Positions 1 through 12,700 of a stretch of 43,988 bases of DNA are shown here, one piece after another (the stretch's first letter is position 1; each line of letters begins with the position of its first letter). Origin of the DNA: Apostichopus parvimensis (Eukaryota > Echinodermata > Holothuroidea > Aspidochirotida > Stichopodidae); assembly GCA_000934455.1 (NCBI GenBank), contig KN882823.1, positions 53,308 to 97,295 on the forward strand, in the 5' to 3' direction. The translations under genes and the position numbers were made by a program. The notes beneath the pieces were generated by a model that made no database searches, was not told the origin of the DNA, and saw only the letters and a program-made list of their open reading frames with translations.

Positions 1-510
1 AAACAATAAATAAATATGTTCTTGATGTGTCTAGTGCAAAGTTAAAAGATGAACTATTACCTGTTTAGAAATTAATATATTTAATCTCGTTATCATTTTT
101 GCTTTCTATTATACAGGTTTGACAGATTAGACTGTCTTTATGAATGATATAAATGTTTTTAAACTTAGATGTTGTCAACAATTTTCAAACTAAGAAGACC
201 TCTGTGAATGTTTCTCCAGGTAGCAGACCCAACTTCTTCTCACACCTTTAACTTCTTGCACCAGATAGTACACATACCAGCAATAACGTAGGTTACTGTT
301 AACGCTTAAAGGGATACTAATACACATACTGGTAAATTAGATATCGGATTCCTTATGACACCCCAAAGGGGCAGGGATAGGGGGTGACAGGGTCAGTCGA
401 CAACTAATACCTGTCTCCCATTGAATTCTCAAGTTTCCCTAGATCAAAAAGGGCAAATAATGAGCCTGCCACAGACCACACAGGGAACATGGTCTCATCT
501 TTATCACAGA
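1..510. other. Intergenic, no gene recognised
   Basis: AT-rich single-copy-looking sequence. No reading frame with recognisable protein motifs, no tRNA or repeat structure was seen. It ends where the first 1.3 kb repeat copy starts. Confidence 0.5.
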
Positions 511-1795
511 TAGGCCTACAGTGATCTTTACAAACTATGTGGCTCAATGACACATCCATTGAGTTATGTGAGCATACATAACTATGTAGGGATCAACGAT
601 AAAAGAATACGGGAATGAAAAAGGAGTAAAGCGGATGGGTATATCATATGCAAAACTCACAATTAGACACAAATCTACGGAGTATTTTAATGTGTATGTT
701 TTCGCATTGGTATTTCACATAAATGTAGAAGTTTTTTTTGCGTCAATTCAACAGCTTAAGACATGTAATATTTCATATTTAAGATGGATGGCTATGATTC
801 CATACATAGTACTGTCATAGTAAATTCAATTGAGGTGATTCATTTGACATTTTACAAACACATTGTTTAACTTACAGCGTGTAAAATAGAATATGACACC
901 GACTTCAGTTAGTTTATAAATTGTTTGTATTTTTGCGGCAAAGGAAATGACCGTTCGAGGAGTATATCTAATAAATATATAACAAGATGTTTGGATTAAC
1001 CTTTATTACATCCTTCCGCCAGTTCAGCAGGCAGTGTATGTTAGACAATATTGAACTCACATTATGATGATATTGTGTATGTTAGAGATATATCGCGTGC
1101 GTATTCTATAACTGTTAAAGGACATCATTTGTTCCGGGTTTGCGCTCTTCACTAAACCATATGCTGAATAGACAATGTAGCTTGACTTCAACTATGAAGC
1201 TGTGTGCTGAAAGCCATACTGATTTTCATATACCACGGAACCGTTTTTTAATTTTTTTTATGAGGACATCGGATCAGGCGAATTGAAATGTAAGTACAAA
1301 CTCAGCTACTTATGACTTCATGTATAGGTCGGTCATAATAAAATATTAGCTCAATTTAATTAGCGCCAAGTTGTGCATCCTATATGATTGCCTTCATGTT
1401 GGTCATAGAATTAAGCTAGTTATAGTAGTACTTTATTTACATCTCTATTGTTACAGACCAGTCTAGTAGGCTACAACTCTTTTGGTTTTATTTTAGAGTA
1501 ATAACATTGCGAAAAAAGTTGTTAGCATTACGGCTTGTCAATTAACTCAGACACATACATTTTTTCACTTTTCTTAACTACCATAAGTATAGACCTTTAT
1601 CAATTTTGTTAGGATTGTTTGGGAGAAAAAGTAGCTACTTGCAATCACAAATTTGAATGGGTGTCATTTTGTTAAACAATATTTATTTATCGTGACCTTA
1701 TGGTGGGTGTTGAAAACTGTGTATCAAGTAGGTTCCCTTTTGCCACTCTTAGGTTTGACCTCTTTCAAAGTGAGCGGCAGAGAGGGGACTATCTT
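511..1795 (+). repeat. 1.3 kb direct repeat, copy A
   Basis: This stretch is repeated nearly end to end at 2331-3629, about 1820 bp downstream in the same orientation. Shared landmarks in order are the opening TAGGCCTAC, the phrase starting GTGGCTCAATGACACATCC (from about 539), a 61-codon frame starting ATGGGTATATCATATGC at 635, TTCCGCCAGTT near 1014, TTCCGGGTTTGCGCTC near 1133, and the closing GCGGCAGAGAGGGGACTATC. Small indels and substitutions separate the copies. I see no terminal inverted repeats, reverse transcriptase or poly(A) tail, so the class (unclassified interspersed repeat or local segmental duplication) is open. The small frame at 635-820 is probably not a gene. Confidence 0.85.
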
Positions 1796-2330
1796 CAATC
1801 ATTTTCTGCCGAGAGGGAAAAAATAATGAAGATGCAATGTCGTATTTATAGTGATTATATAAACTTCAATACTGCCTTGAAAATAAATAAATAATATATA
1901 TTTTTTAAATACAACATAATCTGAGGAAGTAAAGCCCATTAAAATGAGAAGTTAGATGCATTTGAATTCCAATTATTAGTACTGGTTCTTATCAAAATCG
2001 TTATGCATGTGTTTGCCTAAAATCATTAGTGCATAAGCTCTGTACAATATCGTGAAGCATATAGCGTAAATATTTAAAATATGTACGTGATATATCGCCC
2101 GAGTTCCGTTATTGCGCACTAAAGAAACCTTTGCGGAATAAGGAAGTGTATGTCGAAAGTACCATTTTAGCCCATAGGCTAAGGCTGTACGCATACAATG
2201 TAACGTAAAAGTTGTTTTACGAATAGAAAAAGGGAAACTTGTGACAAATAAAATGTTGATTTACACAGTCTGACTGACAACCGTGAAAAAGTTAGAACAG
2301 AAATATGAAATTAGGGATGATACAGATAGG
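1796..2330. other. Spacer between repeat copies A and B
   Basis: 535 bp of AT-rich DNA with no copy in the rest of the window that I could see. The arrangement, two direct copies around a short spacer, resembles long terminal repeats in outline. The spacer is too short and has no gag/pol-like frame, so an LTR element is not supported. Confidence 0.5.
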
Positions 2331-3629
2331 CCTACAATGATCTTCTTAGAACAAACCATGTGGCTCAATGACACATCCATTGAGTTATGTGAGCATACAT
2401 TACTATGTAGGGATCAATGATAAAAGAATACGTGAATGAAAATGAGTAAAGCGGATGGGTATATCATACGCAAAACTCACAATTAGACACAAATCTACGG
2501 AGTATTTTAATGTGAATGTTTACGCATTGGTTTTCTATATAAATATAGAAGAATTGTTTGTGTCAATTCAACAGCTTAAGACATTTAATATTTCATTTTT
2601 GAGATGGGTGGCTGATTCCATGCATAGTACTATAGTATTATAATAGTAAATTCAATTTAGGTGATTCATTCGACATTTTAGTAACACATTGTTTAACTTA
2701 CAGCGGGTAAAATAGAAAATGAAACAGTTTATAAATTGTTTGGATTTTTCCCTGCAAAGGAAATGACCGTGCGAGGAGTATATATAATAATTATATAACG
2801 CGATGTTTAGATTAACCTTGGTTGCATCCTTCCGCCAGTTTAGCAGGCAGTGTGTGCTAGACAGTATTGAACTTACATTATGATGATACTGTGTACGATA
2901 GAGGTATATCGCGTGAGTAAGCTATAACTGTTTAAGGACAAACTCTGTTCCGGGTTTGCGCTCTGCACTAAACTCTATTCTGCAGTATGACATAGACATT
3001 GAAGCATGACTTCGACTATAAAGCTATGTGCTGAAAGCCATATTGATTAATATATACCACGGAACCGGTTTTTTTTTTACTTTGGTTTATGAGAACGTTG
3101 GATCAGGCGACTTGAAGTGTACGTACAAACTAAGTTACTTTTGACTTCATGGATAGGCCCAGTCATAATTAAATATCAGCTCAATCCAATTAGGGCAACG
3201 TTGTGCATAAGATATGTTTGTCTACATGTAGGTCATAGAATTAAATTAGTTATAGTAGTACTGTATTTACCTTTCTGTTGGTACATAACAGTCGAGTAGG
3301 CTACAACTCATTTAATTTTATTTTAGAGTCATAACATTGCGCCAAAGTTGTTGACATTACGGCTTTAATATCCATTAACTCAGACACATACATTTTTTTC
3401 ACAATTCTTAACTACAATAAGTATAGGCCTATATCATTTTTTTAAGGATTGTTTGGGACACAAAGTAGCTACTTGCAATCACAAATTTTAATTGGTGTCA
3501 TTTCGTTAACTAATATTTATTTATCGTTACCTTATGGTATGTGTTGAAAACTGTGTATCAAGTAGGTTCCTTTTGCAACTCTTAAGTTTGACCTCTTTCA
3601 TGGAGAGCGGCAGAGAGGGGACTATCTTG
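2331..3629 (+). repeat. 1.3 kb direct repeat, copy B
   Basis: Second copy of the 511-1795 repeat, same strand. The similarity starts at the TAGGCCTAC motif and stops abruptly after GGGGACTATCTT, where copy A continues CAATCA and copy B continues GTATTA. The 62-codon frame at 2455-2643 is the counterpart of 635-820 and shares its first 20 residues exactly, but later diverges and shifts frame, as expected of non-coding drift. Confidence 0.85.
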
Positions 3630-6255
3630 TATTAATCAGATATAAAGCAAAGTAAACCTTCTTTTTAACCCAACACCCGGCAACAGCCATGGCTATCTGA
3701 TTAAAGTTCAAATGTACATATTGTTGTAATATTTCATCTGTACCAGAGGGATAGTGGTTCCTGTTTTCACATAGCAAAATGTAAGGGTATACACAATATG
3801 CCTAGACTACAATATTTTTATCAAACTTAAAAGTAATCCTCAAATGATATTTACCATACAGTAGCAACAAGCAGATCATTATTAGGTCCCAAGCATACTG
3901 TTAGTTCTACCTTGACAAACTAGGGGAATACCGGGTATACCTTTTGTTTCAGTTTTAGCAGTAGCAAGATTGCCTTGTATGCAAACCTCAGATAATGCAA
4001 TAATTCGCTAAATGGTCGTCTTTACTGTCTAACTATATCGTGATACAGGTATAGGCCTAGCATAGTTGTAAATCAATATATGATTTGTGTGCAAGTTAGG
4101 CCTAAAATATGCCGTAGTGAACATTTGTACTTGGAGTAATATGGGCTGTTAACATTTTGTTTGAACTATGGAGTACTTTAACTTAAACTTTTAGTGTTCC
4201 TGTTGTTGCGCTAGTTTGTATATAGGTATTAATAAGCGAATAGTGTAATCAAATTCATCAAATATATCAAACTGACAAACTTTAAATTTCGATACGATTT
4301 GTGAACTTATTGACTTTAAAGACAGGCGCTCCTTATGTCTGAGCACGGTATTTTTAATATAAAAGCGAAGACAACACGATGTTTTCGAATTGTTCAAAAC
4401 AGTGTTTGACCTCTTAATGCTTTAAAAAATTAATATGTGGACAATTAAATGTAGTTCGGGCCACGAATATATTGTATTCAAGAATCAAAACTAGTTTAAC
4501 TGAATATTCCAGCAGTCTGTTGGAGTTATAACTTACATACTTATGTTAGGTCTAATTTCAGAGAACACAAATTTAAAAATATAACTTTATTTCGTTTTTT
4601 CTCTCAAAACAAATGCTTAGAACCGTCTATTATTTAATTAAAAAAAAATATTGCTGTTATGAAGGAGCGTCATGCAAGGGGAAGAAAGATGATGAAAGAA
4701 AAGGAAAAAAAAAACAACGTTATCTCGCTTATGTCTTATGCACGAGGAAATTAAAAAAATTCAAATAGAAGGTTACATGAGCTTCTGCAGCGTTTCTGCT
4801 CTTGTTTTAAAAATACAGCAATCCGTACAGAATACTAAACAAGTGTGTGTAGTAAGGCTTTAAACCAAATATCTAGCTCATTAATCTTTGCAGTGGTGTT
4901 TAATTTGCTATATCCACTAATCTACATACGACGTCTTATGCTAGACACGTTCAAATCACAAACCTACATTTCCTGGTAGAATATATAAAAGAATAATACA
5001 CACTCAGCAATAACAATATTCTCTTCTTAAGGAAGGTAAATACCAAAAATAAAGCTCTCATGCCCTTTTTCCCTGATTTCAAACTCTCCTGCTCTTTTTC
5101 TTCTATTTTACATCTCTGATCTTTATAATAAACGACCTTGACGTAGCGTCCTGCTAACGCGACACTGTATCCACAGTAACTGTCATTTTAAAACTCAAAA
5201 TGAAATAACGCGGATGTTATAATACCAAGTGTTTCAAACATTCAGTCGAATTCCACCCCTCCCATTCCCATTCCACTTTTAGATTAAATGCTCGCCATTC
5301 CCATGAGTCTCCTCTGCAAAATCTAAAACAATTTGAGTGTACGTCAGTTGATGGAACCTCCTTTGACATATTTGACCCTGTCTAATCCCCCGTCACCCAC
5401 CCTCCAGCCACCCCGGTAACCCTCATTACATTGTTCACACCAAAATTTGCAAATAAAATCAGTTTGCTATCATTTAATCTTGATGATTAATTGATCAGCA
5501 AGAAATGAATCATATCATCAGATTCTAAGCACACTCAAACTTTCTAGATTAATATCATATATTTGTCACTATGTTTTCCGATCGACTCGATCTTCAATGA
5601 TGATATCCGGGGAAGTCGTTGTATCAGCTTGTACATGCGTCTTGTTACACGTCGCAGCTATTATACTGCAGGATATATGGTATGGAATGCTAAAGTAATA
5701 TAAACTAGTTCAATGCCTTTTATGTGGTTGCGTAAATACAAATGTCAAGGTTACAACGTTCAACGGCTGAACGAACAAGATAAACAAGACACGAGATCTA
5801 AATACAAAAGTAACTCGTTATACAATTTAAAAGTTCAATATTGTTAAATACCATAAGAACAACGTTTTAGTTGTACACTAACGTAGGTTGACGCAATTTT
5901 GTTTATGCATATTCATCTATCGGTTTACAGATTCCATTGGTTATGCGAGAAGTTTTGATCACCCCAATCTGTCTTGTTGAAAGTATATGACAGAAGTATT
6001 TAACTGGTTAGTGAAACAGCTAATGTTATAGTAGAACATGTACTTAGTAAACGAACAATACATATGAAAACGTCTTCTTTTCTGTCGTACTGTTATGATA
6101 GGTTTTACGGTGCGTTTTTTGCCCACATCTACTGGATCCTGCAATCAGATACTTGTAATTAGCAGCCTACTGTTTCTATGAATTTATTTAGTTATTTATC
6201 CAGCAACGCAACATGCGTTTCCTTTCATGGAAAGGAAAAAACAAATGTCGTTTGC
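3630..6255. other. Intergenic, no gene recognised
   Basis: 2.6 kb of AT-rich sequence with several stops in all frames. Short frames (for example 4191-4397 minus, 5959-6144 minus) show no recognisable motif. No RNA gene or tandem repeat was found. Confidence 0.5.
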
Positions 6256-7470
6256 CAATAGAGAATATTCCCCAAACATCAAATTCGTATGGTTTTATGG
6301 GTATCGTCGTATTTATCTGAGAGACAATTCGCTGTTTGTATAAACAAATCACTTTCTACGCCGATGAAGGTCAATTTCTCCGTACCACAGGGTAGTATAA
6401 ATGGACCAGTATATTTCACCTGCTATACTAGCACAATGAACACATGTATCAGTGATGACCAATTCCTCATTGGCTACGCCGATGACCACAGTATCTACTC
6501 CAGTTTTAAACCCGGAGATGTTTCTTCTGAATTGGAGTCAATCAGGGGTCTTTCATCAACTCTAGAAAATGTGAAACTCTGGATGCAATTTAACCGTCTT
6601 AAGATGAATGATGAAAAATCGGAGTTTATCGTTTTCGGAAGCAATCGCCAACTACCAAAGTGCAATACAGACGTTTTATCCATTGGGGACACTCCCGTCT
6701 GTCGTACTGATAGTGTGAAGCTACTAGGTGTTTACATGGATGAAACCCTCAATCTCAAACGTCATATTTCCATGAAAGCTCGTGCATCAGCCCTCGCCAT
6801 GTTTAATCTGAAGAAGATCCGGAAATATTTGGACAAGTCGACATGTCTCAAAATTGCAAATGCCATGATTTTCTCCCATATGGATTATTGCAATGGTCTT
6901 TTTATCAACCTCCCGGCCTCCACACTTCATCCTCTACAAAGGATCCAAAATTACACGGCTAAAATTATTCTCGGCAGATCAAAATATGACAGTGCCTCCG
7001 CAGCATTGAAGGAGCTGCATATCCTCCCCGTCAATGTCCGTGCCGAGTTCAAGATCCTCCTCCTCGTTTATAAGTGTATACATAATTCAGCACCAGCTTA
7101 TCTGTCCGAGTTGCTGGAAATTAAGACACCTGGTCGTTCAACACGCCCGTCAAAGGGCATCCTTCTCAAAGTTCCTTTCACACGCCGCAAATGTTTCGTA
7201 GGCCGCTCTTTCAGCGTCGCTGGCCCCAGACTTTGGAACGCTCTCCCCGTCGACACAAGAAATTCGAAGACCATCAGAACTTTTAAAGTTGCTTTGAAGA
7301 CTCACTTATTTAAGAAATCGTTTTTATAATTGTATTGTTGTTCAGCGCCATTGAGTGTTTTAACAGTAATGTGCGCTTTACCAAGTGTTACCACCTTAAC
7401 CTTATCCAACTTGGTCAACACAAAGTAATTGTTATGAAACGCACAGTTATATAAATCAACGTTTTTGTAT
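6256..7470 (+). mobile_element. 5'-truncated non-LTR retrotransposon (CR1/L2-like) 3' end
   Basis: LINE fragment holding the second half of the reverse transcriptase and the 3' tail. After the stop codon at 7327-7329 the untranslated tail carries the pair CAGCGCCATTGAG and GTGCGCTTTACCAAG (about 7344-7390), like the AGCGCC...GCGC stem found near the 3' end of many invertebrate CR1/L2-type LINEs. The 5' end (endonuclease and first RT motifs) is missing, typical of incomplete target-primed reverse transcription. The 3' boundary is not sharply defined. The clade assignment is from general protein style, not from a tree. Confidence 0.8.
6289..7329 (+). CDS. LINE reverse transcriptase, C-terminal part (346 codons, uninterrupted)
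   Basis: The frame carries recognisable RT landmarks in order. A finger segment SYLSERQF lies near residue 7. Then comes the PQGS-x-x-GP box (VPQGSINGPVYF, about residues 33-44), and the catalytic palm box reads GYADDHSIY (about 62-70), with the YADD aspartates present. KLLGVYMDETL is in the thumb region, and a long C-terminal domain follows with LQRIQNYTAKIILG and GPRLWNALPVDTR. Full-length proteins of this type have about 900-1000 residues, so the endonuclease and N-terminal RT are absent. The ATG at 6289 is only the first methionine of the truncated frame, not a native start. The frame is free of stops for 1 kb, suggesting fairly recent insertion, but it is not a functional element. Confidence 0.85.
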   Translation: MVLWVSSYLSERQFAVCINKSLSTPMKVNFSVPQGSINGPVYFTCYTSTMNTCISDDQFLIGYADDHSIYSSFKPGDVSSELESIRGLSSTLENVKLWMQFNRLKMNDEKSEFIVFGSNRQLPKCNTDVLSIGDTPVCRTDSVKLLGVYMDETLNLKRHISMKARASALAMFNLKKIRKYLDKSTCLKIANAMIFSHMDYCNGLFINLPASTLHPLQRIQNYTAKIILGRSKYDSASAALKELHILPVNVRAEFKILLLVYKCIHNSAPAYLSELLEIKTPGRSTRPSKGILLKVPFTRRKCFVGRSFSVAGPRLWNALPVDTRNSKTIRTFKVALKTHLFKKSFL

Positions 7471-8196
7471 ATTATTATGCTTGCCAATTACATATGTTAA
7501 TATACATTGCAAAAGAAACAACACAGAACTGGCTTATACTCGTCAGTCTTAGAATATAAATGTGGTGACGACCGTTCATAACCGTTCAACGGTTTAAAAG
7601 GTTATTTTTTAACCGTTTAATTCTCATTTCATCTTTAGGCTATGTGTATATACTTAATGTAATTTGATGAAATAACCATTACTGTTATTAATCGTTAACT
7701 AATATACATGTTTGTAACACAGACTGAAATAGGTAGCTGCGACTTGTCAATAAAACCCATTTAACATATCATAAAGTAAAACAATCTCGTCGATCGGAAA
7801 GAAAGTTACAAAGAAATGTTGTGTCAACATTGATAATTAAGATCAAATAATTGCAAACTGATTAGATTGTGCTTCTCCATTAAAATAAAGACCTTCCTAT
7901 GTCCTACATTGTTATATGAAAGATGTGCTCATTAACAACTTGACAAAGTATCCGTCAATATGAGAGATATGACCTTGGCTGCAAGTTTTAGTCATGTGGT
8001 GTATTGATATATATCAAATGAGGGGAAACAATGTGAATACTAGTTTGGATAAGCACACAGGGAATGTTGATACAATACATCGTGCATAAGAGGATAATAA
8101 CTTCAAGAGATTCAATATGTCGACGTGTCCGTGTGTTTGCGGGAGCAACATTATTTGCTGGAAAGTTATTGGTATGGAATTGCATATAACAAAATA
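7471..8196. other. Intergenic, no gene recognised
   Basis: AT-rich stretch between the LINE and the microsatellite. A short run of CCGTTCA/ACCGTTTAA words (7570-7620) repeats locally. No coding or RNA feature seen. Confidence 0.45.
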
Positions 8197-8199
8197 TTA

Positions 8200-8690
8200 T
8201 TGACAGATGACGATGACGAGGAGGAGACGAAGGACGATGACGATGAGGACGAGGGCAGAGGTGTAGGTGGATGATGATGATGGTGATGATGGTGTTGGTG
8301 ATGGTGATGGTGATGGTGATGGTGATGGTGATGGTGATGGTGATGGTGATGGTATGGGGATGGTGATGGTGATGGTGATGGTGATGGTGATGGTGATGGT
8401 GATGGTGATGGTGATGGTGATGGTGATGGTGATGGTGATGGTGATGGTGATGGTGATGGTGATGGTGATGGTGATGGTGATGGTGATGGTGATGGTGAGG
8501 AGGAGGAGGAGGAGGAGGAGGAGAATAAGGAGGATGATGATCATGATGATTATGATTGTGATGACGACGACGAGGATGACGATGAGAAGGAGGAGAAGTA
8601 AGATGAGGATTAAGACGAAGAGGACGATGAGGAGGAGGATGACAATGTTGATGATGAGGAGGAGGAGTAGGAGGAAGATTAGGATAAGCA
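8200..8690. repeat. GATGGT hexanucleotide microsatellite with GAG/GAT-rich flanks
   Basis: About 33 tandem units of GGTGAT run from 8297 to 8497, broken once at 8351-8360. They are flanked by purine-rich GAT, GAC and GAG triplets, for example a GAG run at 8498-8523. Because the period is a multiple of three and the unit has no stop in most frames, long artificial open frames appear on both strands (Met-Val, Gly-Asp, Ser-Pro, Ile-Thr dipeptides). These are not genes. Confidence 0.95.
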
Positions 8691-9627
8691 TAAGGAATTC
8701 ACGAAGCAGATAAACTGTTCGCTAATCCCACATAGTTCACAAGCAGTAATTAATATACAAAATACACTAAAAATATGTCATAATAAGCATGAACAAATAA
8801 ATATTACTCGTATGTAATATTTGTTATTGCCAACAGGAACATTTTGCCAACAGGGACGATTTTATGACCAGTGCGTTTAGAGAGAAGAATTTAAGACGAA
8901 TTGAACTAAACGCACTTTTATATGACGAATCATGGGTTTAACGGAAGCTGTGTTAAGTTAAGTTGGCCGACGTTTCCCAAGAATATTGGACAACTCATTG
9001 GAAACTAACAGTTGTAATTTGTCAACAGTTCTATCAACACGATTTTTAAAATGTGACGTTTTTTTTCGAACTGGTTATTGGCAGTGTACGGAGACTTCCG
9101 ACTAACGCTGTTCCCTGTGAACAAATTCATTTAAGGGATATAATTAACATGTATCCCTAAACAAAAATTGAATCTTAACAGAAATCAGTTGTTCATTCGG
9201 GATCATCAGTTTTAGGAATAAACATGTTGATCAAATATAGAAACATATGTCTCGGCGGTCGTGTCGATGTCGGCCGAGTAGAGTGAGCTACATCGAAGTG
9301 TGTTGGAATATTAGCAATGCAATAACGTTTTTTCAAACATAATCAATACATACGCAACATAATGTGCTGATTTTTTAAGTTGTTAAAGCCAGTTTTAGTC
9401 AGTCACAGTAAGGAACAGTTTCTAGCAAATGCATTCTCTGTGAATTATAACATCAAACCGCTTTTTAATACTACGTTGGTATTCAAATATTTTGTACTGC
9501 TAATGCACATTTTGAATGTCGTTTCGAAGGCTGCCAACGTTTGCACTGAACTAACTATATAATAAACAATGATGAACACTTATGAGAGCAATATTTCTAA
9601 TTTTACTTCTATTTATCTAATTTGCAG
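8691..9627. other. Upstream flank of the DED-LRR gene; possible 5' region
   Basis: No coding feature recognised. CTAATTTGCAG ending at 9627 looks like a splice acceptor, so the first coding exon may be preceded by an untranslated exon further upstream. No TATA or initiator can be assigned with confidence. Confidence 0.4.
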
Positions 9628-9666
9628 TCAATAAACACGCTACGATATTGACATTTCAGAGACACA

Positions 9667-9718
9667 ATGGCTTCCAATTTGGAACAACACATGGTAAAGC
9701 CAGCCTCTGAGAAGACAG
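9667..9718 (+). CDS. Exon 1: initiator exon of the DED-LRR gene
   Basis: Starts with ATG in a good context (ACACAATGGC) and encodes MASNLEQHMVKPASEKT plus the first base of a glycine codon. It ends at the donor ACAG|GTACGA. Phase 1 at the end matches the two leading bases of exon 2 (GT), giving a glycine across the junction. Two upstream acceptors (9627 and 9659) suggest a spliced 5' UTR. An internal methionine at residue 9 is an alternative start. Confidence 0.6.
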
Positions 9719-12700
9719 GTACGAGTGTATGTTTTGAATTCTGCTATAGTGTATAGAAGTACAGAATATCACATCAACAAAATAACACCAGCTCAGTTTC
9801 CAATATGAACAATCAGTCTTAGTTACATTTGCGGTGGATCACATTTTAACACTTAGCTCTATGAACGGATTTCTCAGCATTGTTTATTTATTTACTTTTA
9901 ATATTATTGTGTTTTTTTTTCTCTTTTTTAGGGGCGGCGAAAGAAGTTCGCCTTCGAACTTACTGATTTTTACTGGCGTTCAAAAGACCTTTTTGCAAAA
10001 GATACTCACTAACATCTGGACAGTATATTCCATGGGTTAATTTCAGAGGCCTTGACACCTGATCCGGAATATATAGCTACTGAATTATGAGTGTTACTGT
10101 TTATGATTTACCAGGTTTTGGTAGTTTAAAAGCTGAATTAGTTGATATCCTCACTGAAGACATTATTTCGCCACTTGCAATCTACTTCAATTATCCGCCC
10201 GATTTGCTGAAAAAAAAAAGATGTTGGTCGTATTTACCTTATGGTTCACTATATGGAGGAGAGAGGGCACATCACAGAAACAGATATCACGACTCTTCTG
10301 CGTGCTTTGAAAGCGCGTAATCCATAACCATTAACTAAGATGACAGAGTGGAAGATGTAACCAATAAACTATGAAGAGTATAAAATAATTCGCTTTAAAC
10401 CTTGACTTTATGATAACAAAACCCTTAACACTTTCTTATTTCCGATAGATCTTAACGTTGGCAAACTGGATTTCGGTCCAAACGGATTTTTGACTGCTGA
10501 CGTGAGTAAACTGAAATGTTCAGCTAGATATAATGCTATACTGCAATGTAGAATAATATGATTTAAAACGTTAAGCTGCATGTGATAGACCGAGTCTATA
10601 CTTCTACGTATCCGATTATTTCAATGATAAAACATGTATCGAGACGTGTTTTCTTCCGAGTACATTATATTAATAATAATAACGGTTGGTAGTGATTATG
10701 CGACACCAAGCGAGGGAAGTAACTGGCTTGATCTATAAACCTGTCTGTAAACAACTTGAATACCTATGCTTTGTTTTTGTGACCCTGGAATATTAATCAT
10801 TGGAATATTAATTCACAATCATAGATATGAAAAATATATTTCTACGCACGGTTGTCTAATAATTAATTTTTTTATTTTTTTTTTTAAATCAAGGGTACCA
10901 GTCTCGGACTAGAATCATTTTGCTCGGCGGACAAAAACAACATATTCCTGGCAAATGGAAAGTCTGTGCCTGTATTGCCTGCCTTAGAGGAACTAACAAT
11001 AAAAGCAAACAAGGGAAAGGAATTTACCCAGGACCAAGTAGTAGGATTAGTTGCCTATGCACAGAACTGCCAACGGCTAAAGAAACTGTCGTAAGTAATC
11101 ACAACTCACAACGTTATGTTTGCTTTCACGTTAACGTAATGAACGATAAATTACCAACCAGCAAACTGTGGAATTGTGTTCTTGAATATACGGTAACTTT
11201 ACGATAAATGATAAATGTATACATACTAAATGATAAACAAAACTCTAACTTAACACTATAGTTTATTGATAAAGGGTGTATAATGTTAAAATGATTCAAT
11301 CATATGACACACTCACCACCCACAAATCACATTTTATCTTACAGATTCATTGATTGTTTGTTACCTCTGTATCTTAGTGTCGGTTCTCTTTCTCCTTTTA
11401 CGAAGTTACGTAACATTCAAGGTGAGAATATAGAAACAACTCAATGAGTTGCTCAATACAAACAATTTGTGATCCTTTGTGGGATACTAAACGGGTGATA
11501 TCATTATATTGTAAAAGTTTACGAATAATATCAATGTTTGATAATACATTTACCTTGTAATTATATATACCATCTTTGTTTGTTAAACGTGCTTGATCTA
11601 TAAAGAAAATCGTTATATAATTCTTCTTTCCAGTTTCATGGACACCGACTGAACATGGTTTCCATTTAGATTCTTCCAGAGGTAGATGGGTGTCGAACTC
11701 CAAGGAAGCCACAATACTTGAAGTAAGTCGTTTACCACTCTCGTGAGTGCAATCCTATCAGTAGAGTACGTTTTACATCAGTTAAGTGACAAATCTTTAA
11801 ACCCTGATAAATTCATGATAGATAATCCAAGAAACATCCACCTTTTTAGACGATACGATAGCACATTGTACTCGTCCTACTGTAAGTCGTACAGCCAAAA
11901 TATAAACATACAAAATAAAATACTTATTGAACTTTAATTCGATTAAAATTTCAGTTTTTGACATTTGATCTATTCCGAATAAACATAAAATCAAACATGC
12001 GGTGCTGGTACAATTTAATGTCATATTAAAACGAGTAGCAAACATTTAAATTGAAATACAATATCATATAATTTACTGTGAATGAAAAGGTTTTCTAGTA
12101 AGCCTTCTTTTTAATGTACTTACAATTCCAATGACAACCACGACAATTCTATTTCAACGCTGTATTCAACTAATTTAAGAAAATACTAAAATATGTAATT
12201 AATTAATGCAATAGTTGATAAATTTGTTTTATTGCTAAAATTCATTTCAAATATAGTTTAGCTGTTCGAATTAACTTTAAAAAAAATCATTTATTCGTAA
12301 TGCTAAAATTCTAAAAATCTTTAAAGTTTGCACATTTTTGTTTACACGTAAAACTTGTATACAGTAAATTTGCATTTAGCGCAATTTCTCATTCAAAATA
12401 ATAGATTACCGAGAGAACGAAGAGGTGATTACCGTTATTTTTTTTTTTTTTGGGTAGAATGTTTCAAACTTTTAAAAGTCACCTTATAAATTATTACCAC
12501 CCCGAACCTTCGTAAATACGGAATTCTCCTTCGAAAAACCTTAAACAATAATTTTCAACGGTTTTTCAACTTTTGTTTTCAGACTGCTCAATCTTGCAAG
12601 AATGTACTTTTATACATTTTGTAGGGTTTTGTGAGGTTAGTGCATCTCGCCAATATCGGTACGTTTCAGATTGAGGTCGCTTTTTGAAGATGTCACAAAG

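Noticed and set aside
511..3629. LTR retrotransposon with the 1.3 kb copies as LTRs
   Set aside because: The 535-bp interior is too short, there is no primer-binding site or pol-like frame, and the copies lack clear TG...CA ends.
8197..8713. Long open frames on both strands (148 and 164 codons)
   Set aside because: They are translations of the GATGGT microsatellite; the dipeptide repeats appear on both strands only because the unit is six bases long and lacks stops.
9932..10114. Alternative second exon starting at 9932 or 10047
   Set aside because: Each reading hits a stop before the DED, whereas the acceptor at 10114 joins exon 1 to the DED frame in phase with no stop. One frame (ALTPDPEYIATEL) looks protein-like, so a cryptic exon is not fully excluded.
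10316..10894. A hidden NACHT exon between the DED and the LRRs
   Set aside because: The introns are only 132 and 392 bp and have no P-loop-like frame.
11398..11712. 104-codon minus-strand frame
   Set aside because: It lies antisense to exons 5 and 6, whose splice sites, phases and cassette similarity support the plus strand.
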